Positions 1 to 11,700 of a DNA stretch of 64,000 nucleotides are shown here, in pieces. Where the stretch lies: positions 2,542,001-2,606,000 of the forward strand of contig JBBPFI010000002.1 in assembly GCA_037974965.1 (NCBI GenBank), read 5' to 3'. How positions within the stretch are numbered: position 1 is the first letter of the stretch; every line of letters starts with the position of its first letter. The notes beneath the pieces are model-generated. The model was not told the DNA's origin and did not search any database. It saw only the letters and a list, made by a program, of their open reading frames with translations. The DNA is from Dacryopinax spathularia (Eukaryota > Basidiomycota > Dacrymycetes > Dacrymycetales > Dacrymycetaceae). The translations under genes were made by a program, and so were the position numbers.

Positions 1-3000
1 CGGACAGTACCGACATTAAGGATCGGACAACAGTCAACACTTCTTCTAATGTCTTGTATTCCAAAGCTGAGACGTTCTCTGCCATGTACCGAACGAATGC
101 TACATCATCCTGGGCCGTGATGAGCGTATGATGTACGATGTTTGACTCGGCCTACCTCGGTTGCTGCGAGATTGGTGGTGTCCACATCAAACGCTCGCAC
201 CATCGCCTTAAGGAAATCCTGACGCGCGGCGCGCTTCTCGCGCACCAAGGCGTACCAACGATGTAGGAGTGCAATGGGTGCTTCTTGTCCACGAAAGCCT
301 GTGCGAGCGAGGTTAGTCTGAGGCAAGCAAGTGGAGTCTGAGGAATCTACCTCGTACTACGCCCTGACAGATACGTGCCTGATATTCATAGGACCGTCGT
401 GCACAATCCATGAGGCGGCTGTTCAGCATAGATGCGTGCTTGTTTTGCAGCAGTGAATGTAAGGCACCTGCGCGAGCGGCAAGCGCGCTGTCGGGGCTCG
501 TCTCAAGGGATATTAGCACAGGGAGGCACTATGGACATTTCTTTAATGCAGCGCAGCAGTCGTAGCGTTGGTGCTTACACGCAGTGGATGGGATAGTCCC
601 TGCTTGATTGTGTAGCCCAGGATATCGACAGAGAACCGCTGTGTAGGCAGATGTGCCGATAGGGCTCCTTCGAGGATATGACCGAGATATCGTTGAATTA
701 CCGTGGAGGCAATGCTGAACGATGCCGATCAGCGAGGGCCACTGAGTGAGAAGAAGGTGTAATACCCGGAGTCCGCGAAGGTGTCCGCGCTGCCGATCAA
801 TTCGTCCATATCCACATCGCTGTTTTTCCCCGCTTTCTTGTAAGCTAAATATCCAATTTAGCGCTATACCGTGTAAGAATTCGGCTCCTACCTCGTTCCT
901 CGTCCGCTCTCTTGGCGGCTTCTGAGGCAAGGAAATCCTGCAGAATTTTAAGAACGCGACCACGCGCTTCCAAGTCTTTTGACGCGAAGACAGCATCCAT
1001 CAGAGTAAGGGTCGAATCGTGCGTAAGAAGTTTTGGGTATGCTTTGAACATGATTCCTATTGGTCGGTTAGAATGAACTTTGGAATTTCCCACACCCAGA
1101 CGAACCTAAGCACTGCAGTGCTGCGGCGGAGAGCTTGTCATTTCGTTGGCTTTGGTACAGTCTCAGGAACAATGAATAGAAATGCTCGGTAATCGAACCC
1201 TGTATCGCGGTTATTAGCAGTGAAGTATCCAGTAGAAGTGTCACTCAACGGCAGCCATAGAGTCAAGTTGTACAGCGGTCTCTGCCTGAGGTTAGCGGGG
1301 ACAAGTGCAACCCGTGCACGGATACGCACCGGGATTTGACTCGCGGACAGCGTCGAAGTCGCAATGCTCGTTAAGGAAAGCCACAATAAACATGAGCAGT
1401 GGCGTTGATTGCACGGAAGCTGGATTGACGGCGCCCCCTTCCAATGCCTTGATTTCTACCTGCAACTTTACTGAATCCGTGGTTAGCTAGATCGGAGAAG
1501 TCATATCAGAATAGCTTACTATTGCAAGGCCTTAGCAATGCTACGAGCCGGTTATAGTCATGGGTCAAATGCTTCACTGCGACACAAAGACAAGCGACTG
1601 TCTCCTGCAATCCCTGGAGATAAGGTTGTCATGATAAGTTCATCTGAAGGGGACGCGTTCACTCACGGAAATGCCTCCAACAGTGGAAGGTTTGCTGATC
1701 ATAGGCACAAGTATCTTTTGTAGCTCCTCACCGAAGCTGACCGCCGCTTTGGGCATTCCTGGAATGGCAGCTCGGAAGACCTTCAAAACAGCATCCGTGA
1801 TCGCTCTCTCGTCCGCCTGTGAGGAATCGGCAAATGATTCAGAGCCAGCTATAGGTACTAACCGTCGTTGCAACTTTGAGATAGGGCAAGAGAGTATCCG
1901 CTCTCGAGTCAGACATGACCTTCGGATGGGCGGTAGCTAAGAGATAGATGCCTTGCACACAGTGCACGAGATTCTGCAGGACTCAGAGACAGCTCTACGA
2001 ACTGTTGAGTGAGACATACGAATTCAGCGTCTTGACCGTCCACCAGACAGTTCATAAGGTCCTCGCAGAGTACTGAGTATCGCTGCACGATTGCTTGATC
2101 ATCTTTGATACTTTTCTGCTGCAAAATCTACGAAGGTACTTCAGTCTCGTGTAAATTATGTTTGGGACCTCGCACCATGCGAAGTAGATCCTCTAAAATT
2201 GCTGTCCGATCTTTGAACGTGCCGACGACTTGCATGAACACGCGCATGCCTTCTTGACGCGTGGAGAGGGCGCTTCGAACGCCTGCGCTCGCTGAAGGGA
2301 ACCATATCTCCTCCATCGACTTCACAGCAAGATCCTTCGCGTGTTTGAGTGGCAAGCGGGAGGGAGAATGCTCGAAGCTCACCTTTACCGATTCATCTTC
2401 GTCCTGCAGCCTCTGAATCATTTTAATGCAGATATCCACCTTTCTTGGGACATCGTCCGTCACGTCATAGAGACTGTGCATCAACTTCATGACACGCTTG
2501 CGGACTCCCAGTCCAGTATCCTACATGGAAGATTAGTTCCAGTCGGCCAGTGCATAACAAGACTTGCAGCCATCCGATCAGACAACTTGGCATAATATTC
2601 GCCAGCAATGGTAGGTTCTTGAACAATGTACCTTCCTATGAGCTCAATGGCTGCTTCCCTCACGGCGGATGAATTGTCGACCAAGTGGGACTCAATTGCT
2701 TGACGGACATGGGACTGAAGAGAGCCACCTTTCAGAACTAGTGACGCAGTCGTTTTGCATGCATACACTTACTTGTTGCAGGAGTTCCGGATCGCATGTG
2801 ACAAGCTGACCAATAGCCCGTAAGGCCTTTGTACGCATAGAGACCGCCGGTGAGCTCAGAGCGGACAGTATAGCACGCATGATTGGTTCGAAGGCGGTTT
2901 GTAGAGGGTTGGTTGCTCCTAATAACTGGCACATGGCGTCGACGCGAGGGCTGTCATTGTCTGAGCTGGATCGGGAATGAGAAGCCAGGATCGTCCGTAT

Positions 3001-6000
3001 ATGAGGGCACAAGGTGCTGACCTATTGTCGAAGACGCTGTCCGTCTCTTTCTTCCACGCATTCCGCAAGGCGAAAGTCATCTCCTTAACCAGGGCACTCC
3101 CTTTTTCGTAACGTTCGGCGGAGGTAGCTGCGTCCGCGTCCAGGTTTTCCACAGCTTGCAGGAGGTTGACGGCAAGCTCAAATCCCCACATAGCTATGGA
3201 AAACTCCCTGGCCGTCTATCCATTCATTTGTAAACTCTCAAGCGTAACTGCGCCGGCACTGAAATGACGCACAATGTAGGCTTGGTCCTCAGAGTGATCC
3301 TCCGATGCCCTCTTCGCGAGGTAGAATGTAATCTCAGAATGCGCCGCGAAAACATTCTTGAAACGATTCACACTGCAAGACGACACGATCTACGGGCAAG
3401 ATGACTATACGCAAGCAGCCGAAGAGCAAGATCACTCACCTCTTCCAGAGATCTATACTTGGGTTTTCCAGAGGGGTCGTCTGGACGAGCCTTCAAAGCC
3501 ACAGACCTTAAGTGAGCACCGATTGTTCCGAGGTGATCTAGTGCCATTTGCTTCGTTGCATTGTCGGCACTCGCCTTGCTGTCCTCTAGGGACGTAATCT
3601 ATGTACGGTCAACATGGAACACGTTTCCATGTCAGTGTGATCCCCCACCATTATTCGATAAGCGATGCGCAACAAGAGCGAGGCAGCCGGCCATTCAGGC
3701 CAATAAAGCACGGTGAGCATATCGGTAATGAAGTTGTCAAGAATCGCTCGGTATTCAGCCTCATTTGAATCCTTCATCGTTTTTCCCTTGCCAGACCTGG
3801 ATGCATTTGAGTGATTGTGCGATTCGGCTACACCGATTTACCTGTTCACGAGGAATTGCAAGATAGTCCTGGCGCAAGCCTGTGCATTGTCCAGACCGGT
3901 CTTATACAGTTGTAGCTCCTAAGAGCAGTTAAGAGCAAAATGTAGCCGATGGTCATGGCAACTCACAGCTAGAATATCTTTGTCCAGTATCTCGCGATCC
4001 TCTGGCTTGGGTTGGTGGTTGGACGCGCCTCCCGTAACAGATCTCACTTTTAGACTCTTGACACTGAGCCGTAGGTCCCGAGCAGTTGTTTGAACCAGCT
4101 GCAGTAAGAGGGCCGAAACAACGTTGATAGATTTCCCGTTTCGCAATCTGACCTAGGTTAGGTTGACCCCGCCAGCCAGTATCTCGGATCATACCTAAAC
4201 TGGCCCCCTTTCCGTTTGATATCCGGCAACTTAATCAGCGATGTCAGGATTTCCTCTATGATGCTCGATCTTTGCTCTGGGTGGTTTGCGAAAATCTAGT
4301 CGGTCATCAGCTAGGACTCGCAGCGGTCAAATGAATGGCGCACGCTTCGGATCAGGCTCAATGAGGACAACCTCAGCGCCGGGAAGCCAGCCTTCCCTCC
4401 CAAAGCGAAAACAGCAGCATCTTTTCCCTTGCTTTTTGGTTTCTTGGCATCTTCGCCCATTGATGAGTTGTCAACGACGAAGAACGGGCCGATGGCGATA
4501 TACGTTGCGGAGATGACAATAGCTTCGGACATGGCATGTTCACCATGCGAAATCAACGCTTCAACGCGCGGCAGGAGGGACAGCAGGGATTGAAAGGTTG
4601 CCGCCAAATGCTGGAAAGCGGCAGAAGCCTTGTCTTCGACGACTTGCTTTACTAAAGGAGACGCGGCTGTCAAGAAGCATTAGCTAGCAATTCAGACTTT
4701 GCACTATGTTGATCTCACGGGCACCATCCACAGATGTCTCCACCACTGGATAAACGACCCTCTCTAGGGATCCCTTGACGACATCCAAGCAGGCTTTGAT
4801 GGTATCCTCGGAATACAGCTGTTTGTTTGAGTCAGAAGACCATCACTATAAGGACCCTTCGACAGACCTGCTTAGGCAGTGCATCCGCAGTCAGCAGAGC
4901 CAAACAGCAGTCGGCAGCCAGAACGCCTAACGATAATCTCTGAAGAAGGCGGGTGCACCGCTCTATGCTCATGTCGAGGGCCGCCTCCTCCTTGGAGTCC
5001 TGCTGTTCTGGTTCCACGTCATCATCGTCGAAGGCAGGATCCGCGACATCGCCGTTCTCGCCATCCAGGCTGAACGAGACCGCCTCTGATGCAGCCTCGG
5101 AGACGGAACGCCTCTCATTATCTCCACCTTTCCGGGGCGTGAACCTCTCGGATTTGCGTCCGCGAGCAGTCTTGACTTTCAACTTTCGTGGCGATTTCTT
5201 GGATTTGGACGGAGCCATCGATGGAAACGGTTCAATGTCGACGGCCACTTTCACAGTTCTGTCGAGAAGACGGAAAATACGTGCGAGGACCGTGGAATCC
5301 ACCTGGCTGAGAGCGCCCCGCTTCCCCTTGTGGCGACGTTCTCGCGGTTGGACGGACGACGCCTCGATGTAACGCAGCAATTTTCGGAGGACGTGAGGTT
5401 GCAAGGTAGCTTCTGCCCCGATCTCCGTCGGAGGCAGGAAGATACCTGCGTTAAAGCCAGACATAGAGGGAGATGTCAACAGAAGTGTCGGGGAAGAGGG
5501 GTGTGACCCCGCAGGTAACGAGTCCTCCGCTTCGAAGATATCTTCCAGATAATCCAGCAGCTTTTTTACGTCTGCCCTATCGTCTCTGTCGCCGGTCCGC
5601 TTTCCTGAGGATTGAACCCCGCTCCGCCGGATGCGTGCTCCCAGAGTATCGTCCGACTCAGCATCCTCGCTCTTCTCGTGTCGGTCCTCCTTTCCTGGTG
5701 AAGCATGAACCTTCGGCTTGTAGTGACCTGGTACCGGAGGAACGAGCACATAGGGAACCGGTCTGCCGCGCAACTCGTCATTTGATCCAGGGTGAACTGG
5801 CGGCCTCATTGGCTGTGACACCTTCTGCTGGCCTTGAGAAGCCGTCCTCGGCGGTAGAGATGGTGGCGGCGGGAAGGATTGAGGACCAGGCTGCATCCTT
5901 GACGCCTGATACTGCTGGTATTGAAGATTGTTGGAATGTTGCGGATGGGTACCCGGAAAACAGGACTGAGACGGATAGGAGAACGATCCCAGAAGAGACG

Positions 6001-6610
6001 ATGAGAAGGAATTGGTTTGATATGTCGGGTAGTTGTAAGCCGAGCTGGTCTCACGGGCTACGGCTGTAGAAGGTGGAGCATAGGAAGAGACACTGTACCA
6101 TGATCTGGAGGGCATACACTCAGCAATTTTTCGAGACGCATATATGCAGGTATATGCGCACCTTTGCGTCCCTGACTGTTCCTCCTCTTGCCTGAGCAAT
6201 CGTGCAGTTCTATCCTGATGCTCTTCCCAGTACATCCTGTCGTTACGCCCTAGCTGCTCAGGATCTCCTTGCAGCACCTGGTGGGCACGGTCCTGCCCCG
6301 GAAATCGGTACGCGTCCATCCCGTTTTGCTCGTAGTATTGTGGGTAGAGGACAGATGGATAGCCCCTCGCGTTCGTCACGGGGTATGCCGCAGAAGAGAC
6401 TTGCTGACTGCCTGGATATAATGTGAGCATATATGTTCTGATCTGTGTCGACCATAGCGCGGACTTACTCTGTCCGCTTGGGAGGGTGGCGGCAAAAGGA
6501 TAGACGGATGATAGAGCCTGAGCTGAGGTGGAAGCCTGGGGCTGAAAGGTAAACTGCTGTTGCGTCGGCAGCTGCTGACCCGTCTGCGCCGGCCACCGTG
6601 ATGGGTCCAT
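1..6610 (-). CDS. Scc2/NIPBL (Nipped-B) cohesin loader, C-terminus beyond window
   Basis: Loads cohesin on chromatin in the nucleus; the Coprinopsis rad9 gene belongs to this family. The best start is the ATG at 6610 ([11 protein letters not shown]), because the frame upstream has no ATG. The first ~250 residues are Gln/Pro/Ser/Tyr-rich and probably disordered. A conserved block at about 5560-5300 ([20 protein letters not shown]) is followed by a basic Ser/Lys tract and then helical HEAT-like segments spread over many short exons down to position 1 (for example 2128-2490 and 2487-2768). An early intron at about 6410-6470 is suggested by GTAAGT and a matching acceptor. The stop codon lies left of the window, so only the N-terminal part and about half of the HEAT array are present. 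The Helitron begins about 144 bp upstream of the start. Family call is fairly sure; exon ends inside the HEAT region were not all worked out. Confidence 0.75.
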
Positions 6611-6753
6611 GTCAAGGAGAAAACAGTCACCGGGCAACGGCGGGACGGAGTGACTTGAATCGAATGCCGACCCCCAAATTCCGGGATCGCGCTCAGTGTG
6701 AATGTGGCGAGCGCCCGTTAGGTAGGCTGCCAGTTCGCACGCGTCCCTGAGGT

Positions 6754-6769
6754 TCCTGGGACCTTTGGT
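6754..6769 (+). repeat. Left copy of 16-bp inverted repeat of the Helitron
   Basis: Sequence tcctgggacctttggt; its exact reverse complement lies at 25483-25498. Matching stops on both sides. It sits 144 bp upstream of the Scc2 ATG. Interpreted as the 5' asymmetric terminal repeat; chance cannot be excluded, because one 16-mer inverted match somewhere in 64 kb is not very unlikely. Its placement at both ends of the element is what gives it weight. Confidence 0.5.
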
Positions 6770-6975
6770 TCCAGGTCTCAGGGGGAGGAACTCGCTGCAC
6801 AAAAATACATCCGTTTTGCAACCCTGGCGGACGTAAATGGAAGTCGGATGGAGGTAAAAGGGGAGGACTGTTGAAAGACAGATGGACGGTCTCGGTCGGC
6901 GCCGTCTTTAGTCTGTTTCTTTCCGCATTCGGTTTCTGTCTGTCCGATCTCTGCCGTGTCTCTTTCCGATTTCCG

Positions 6976-8489
6976 ATGCATCGGTTCTTCGACAATGCGC
7001 ATGTTGTCGGTCTCGTCGCCGACATTTTATTGTCTGCGCGTCTTTATAAGACCTTGGCCAGTTTGGCTCAGGTCGCACGATGCATGTTTCCTGCTCGTCG
7101 TCGACTCATGCTTCATGTGACAGAGGGGTCTTTCCGAGCTATCATGCGTCAGGTGTGTTTCTTGACCGTTGTTCCTGTCTGTTTACTGATCTGTCGGCGG
7201 TACAGCCATGGTCTACGTATCGAAATTATGTCCAGTCTATTTACTCGGCGGACATTCGACTTGAGAACAATCGAGACGTGACGGCTTTCATTGCTGCGTC
7301 TGAGGCGTTTCTGACGTCTGTCGTGGGGCCTTTCGCCAACCTTCGCGTCGTCTTCTTCGAGACGCGCTCCACGAGGACTCTGTCAAATTTGCTGGATATC
7401 CTGCCGCCTGTCGTCCGGTCGTTCGCTATTCGGATAACGGATGCTGTTCCGTCTTCGGCAAGAGACCTTATGGAGCAGTTCTTTCAGCGTCTGCCGGACA
7501 CGACTCCGCAGGTCGTTCGGTTTTCGTTCCTGTGGCCGATCGCTGTCTCGACGTCTCTCTATGCGGAACCGCTCTGTCGTTTCGCTGTGACTGTCAATTT
7601 ACGGTCGCTTGTCGTCGATTCAGGTGGTCTGGATGCTACCGGTTTGGGACTGCTTCTGTCCTCGCCGGTCCTTTCGGCATTGACGATCGTGGACGACTTG
7701 GATCAAGCTGTCAGTTCACGTCTTTTCCCGACCGGCACAAGTTTCAGTACCCGAACGATCCGGTTCCTCTCGTTACGGGGGACTGTCTTTGGTCTTTCCC
7801 TCTTCTTTCAGTCGGTTACCTGTTCAGTCGCAGAACTTTACCTCGACTGTCGGATCGAGGCGGATCAAGCAAGAGTCGGAACACTGTTGAGCCTTATATC
7901 CGCCAGCCCAGTGAATCTTCACGTCTTAGACATGCGGTTGTCTGGGTTGTTGCCACCGGGGGAGTCTTTACCCGCGTCGACTTTCGTTCCCTTGACCGGT
8001 TGTTTCGCTTTGCGCTCATTCCGGCTTTCATATCGAGTTTCCGGATTCTTACCGCTGAACGATAACGGCCTTCGAAACGTCATTCGGGACTGGCACGACG
8101 TCGAAGACATTCGCATTATCTGGACGGATCCTTTGTCGGACACGAACTTATCCCCTTGTAACGGGCTTCTGTCCTCGACAGACCTGTCAATTGTCGGCCT
8201 TGCTACTCTTTTACGACATTGCCGGTCGCTTCGGTCTGCGTCTTTCTCAACAGTGGCCTTTCCCGACAATGGTCAGTATCCCGTACCTGCAAGGCCGACA
8301 GACTCGTTCCGTCTCTCGATTGACGCGATCGAGTGTGCTAGTGATATTGTTGTTGCCTTTACTATCGCATCGTTCTGGCCGGGTCTACGGATTACTTTTC
8401 GACGTCGGGCTGACTTCGAACGTTCCGCTCATATTCATTTTCGGGCTCTTGCTATTTTACAAGGCATTCGTCGATGTCACGGACTGTAG
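6976..8489 (+). CDS. F-box/LRR-like protein carried by the Helitron
   Basis: Two exons: 6976-7152 and 7206-8489, joined in phase across a 53-nt intron (GTGTGT...TACAG with a CTGAT branch-like site). The product is 486 residues. Residues ~8-60 look like a degenerate fungal F-box (NAHVVGLVADILLSAR...LASLAQVARCMF), followed by a W-x-x-Y segment after the intron. The rest is regularly spaced Leu/Val-rich stretches (LRSLVVDSGGL, LSALTIVDDL, IRFLSLRGTVF) typical of basidiomycete F-box/LRR proteins, which recruit targets to SCF ubiquitin ligases. It is the first gene of the element, on the same strand as Rep. Codon use is rich in TCG/GTC/CGT and poor in A, like the rest of the left half. Fold assignment is by eye. 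It may be a captured host gene, as these families are large in Agaricomycetes. Confidence 0.6.
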
Positions 8490-8766
8490 TACAGGACTGT
8501 AGATTTCCAGCTGTAGCATCCAGGTTTCTCTTCTAGTTTCTGTTGTTGTTTGTAGGTTACGGTATGGCTGGTCCATTTAATTGCATCGTCTGTTCCATGA
8601 CTTGGCCTGTCATGTCGGTGATCTGTGTTTCGGATGACGTCACTACCATTATCTAAGTGGGATGACGTGATCCGGACCCCTTTATGTCCGCGGTTCTGTC
8701 AGACTGATCAGTCGCGACGCTGTTTTCCTTTTATCCGCTTAAAATTCTCGTAGAGGTACGGGGACA
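8490..8766 (+). promoter_or_regulatory. Intergenic region upstream of Rep-helicase
   Basis: No gene seen. It contains a CRE/ATF-type palindrome TGACGTCA at 8635-8642, and the octamer GATGACGT occurs twice (8633-8640 and 8661-8668). It probably holds the Rep promoter, because F-box stop and Rep start are 278 bp apart on the same strand. The binding role is inferred from the motif only. Confidence 0.3.
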
Positions 8767-11700
8767 ATGTCTGTGTCAGCGAACCCAGGTAAGTTGTCTG
8801 AACCAATGTAGTGTTGAATTGGCTGACGTTCTTCTTTTACCTGCTCTGTCGCCGTTTGTCTTGTTGACTGGTTGTTCTTCTCCGTGTCTCTGTGCATTCT
8901 AGGTCTACGTTTTGTTACTCTGACGAGGGGAGACATTGGTCCTGTTCGGGAGGAGGACGGTCGATGGGTCTTGAGTGTGACCGAGTTACGGGTCTGGTAC
9001 GATCTCCTGGGCGTGTTCAGTCATGTTGATGACATGCATCTGTCCGCTTTTGACCGCGATCCGCGTGATATTGTGGTCAACGGTCACTCCCTGGCGGACA
9101 TGGCTGACATATACCCGTTCTTTTCCAAGTCGGAGATCATGTACATTCTAAGTCGGAGTCATTTGACCCTTCCTTTAAGGTCCAGGGCAACTCGTACTGA
9201 CTTGTATAGTCTCATGAGAGGCTGTAATTGTCCGTGTGCGTTATGTCATCAAGTGTGTTACGTCTTTCGGTGTAGATGGTCTGCCCGTCGCACAGAACAA
9301 TTGGAAAGGATTGGGTTGAACATAGGTAATGTACCGCGATTGAGAAGGGACCGTGGTGGTAGAGAAGATGTGTCTGAGTCGATCCGTGAACAGTCAAGAT
9401 GTACAGGTCCGTTCGAGTCGACTTCTGTTTCAAGTCGTGACGTTGATGGGCCGGACTTGATCGGTCTGGACGGAAAGCATCGCATTATCAATCAAGTCAC
9501 TGCATCGTTATCGGTATCGGCACAGAGTCGTAAACCTTGCGGTGCTTGTGGAATCTCATGCACAGCACAGTCTCGCGTCACTTTATCAGTTGAGGACATT
9601 GACTGGAACTTATTGACAAACGATGCCGTGCCTGAGAACCTGTATCCTTCCACTTATAATGTGGAAGCTTATGGACGCGCTCTTCTTCATGCCGGTGCTT
9701 TGTCGAATTTAGATTGCCGTGCTGGGACAGTTGATCTCTGTCACCCATGTACGGCGTCTCTAAGAAGTGGAAAGACTCCGGAATTCGCTTATGCGAATGG
9801 GTACTACTTCGCGCTAGATGCATTGCCAGGTCCTGTCCGAGATGCTTTTGGAAGAGCGTCTGTCTTCGACCTGATGCTAGTATCAAGGGTCAGAGGCACG
9901 ACAATCACTTTCAAATACAGTGATAAGCCGTACACAACAGACTACGGCAGACCACGGTCGACTTCCCAGTCTTATACTAAAGGGAACGTAATGATTCTGC
10001 CACAGGATTATCTCAGGCTTAATTCGGTATTGCCCCCGCCTCCTGACGAGATTGGGAAGTCTGTCATAGTCCTGTTTACTCGTACGATGTCTGGAAGTGA
10101 TCGGAATCTTCGGTCCTTCAGGCCGGTCATGGTTACTCCCAGTATTGTCCGAGTACTCATCACTTTCCTGTTAAGGGAAAATAAGGCGTACTCGACTGTC
10201 GGGAACGGGTTTGAAGGCCCTACTGAATACAGTGCGGAAAATTTTCAGTCTTTGTCAGTGTCAGTCGGTACTCAGGTACCATCTGGTATACCTGCTTCGG
10301 TCAGTATAGGATATCTAGGCGAGAATGATCCGTCTGACGTTACCGGATCATCCTATGACGGTCGTGAGTTTGTTGCCTCCTCAGACGTGCTCTCGAATGA
10401 TCTGCTTGTCAATACCGTAGGCTGGACAGACAGCGACTTGACCAATGCAAATTACGACCGTATGAAACTTAGTGCTTTGTCGTGGTGTTTGGAAGGAAAT
10501 CCCTTTTTAAGGTCTGTAGCCGGTTCGCAGTCCATTCGAGACTTTGACTGTCCAGAATTATTAACGTGGATGTGGCCACACCTAGATCCTTATGGCTTGT
10601 TTCGCTTTGGTAGGGATCGTACCGGGAGGATCGTCGACCTAAAGCGTCAAGTCAGGCATCTATTGTCATTACACGATTCTCCTTTTGCAAGGGACAGCTC
10701 CTTTTCTTTTGTTTGTTATAACATTATCAGGAAGAGGGAGATTTATCGCACTATTCGGTTTAAAGTCCGGTCATCGGAAAGGAATGCACTTTTACAGAAG
10801 CTTTCAGATCTGTCTCCAGATCGTCTTAGAGAGTTTGAGAAGAAGTCTCGCGCTAATCCGAGTTATGTACCGCAGACCGTCGAGGAAAGGAACATAGTGT
10901 CTTTGCTTCGGCGCCTGTCCTTGAGTTGCATAGACCTACCGGGGACGTCTGCTTACAAGATAAAATGTAGGAACGAGATCCGCAGTATGTTCAATGTACT
11001 TTCTACGCCCGCTCTGTATGTGACTATCAATCCGTTTGACCGAGGGCATCCTTTGGTACGGATGTTGGCCGGTGAAGAACTTACAGAAGATCAGGCTTTA
11101 CAAGGTGATCTGGACCTTAATGCCTTTAGGCGTGCGCTTACTGCTGCGAAGAATCCGGTTGCTGCTGTAAAGTTCTTTGATATCGTCATGCAATCTTTTG
11201 TGAAAGACGTCTTGCGCTGTGGTGACCATGAACCGGGTCTGTTCGGTCGGTGTACTGGTTATTACGGCATGGTCGAAGCTCAAGGTCGTGGGACGTTGCA
11301 CTGTCATTTTCTAATCTGGGTGGACGGTCATTTACCACCTCAGTCCATGCGAGAACGTCTTAGGAGTGATCAGGTATATAGAGATAGGTTATTTAAGTGG
11401 CTTGAAGACGTGATAAAGTCAGAATTACCGTCAAATGCTACCGTTGTCGATGAAGTACCGTCTCAGCGTCCTGAGAGACAGTCATCAGTTGACCCGCGGA
11501 CGCAGTCGGTTCCTGTCACTTCCGGTCTATCTGATGAGTCGTTCTGTAGCGTTTTTAAGAATCATGTTGAGGCTCTTGCCGTCCAATGTAACTGGCACGT
11601 TCATACGGCCACTTGCTGGAAATATTTATCGCCCACAGACAAACGGTCCGATGCAAACTGCAGAATGCGGATGGACGGAACGACTCAACCTGTCACTGTA

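Noticed and set aside
5473-6069. 198-codon plus-strand frame within Scc2
   Set aside because: Shadow of the N-terminal Scc2 exon on the other strand.
6611-6802. Extension of the Scc2 protein upstream of 6610
   Set aside because: The frame is open but has no ATG before 6610, and the 16-bp terminal repeat lies within it.
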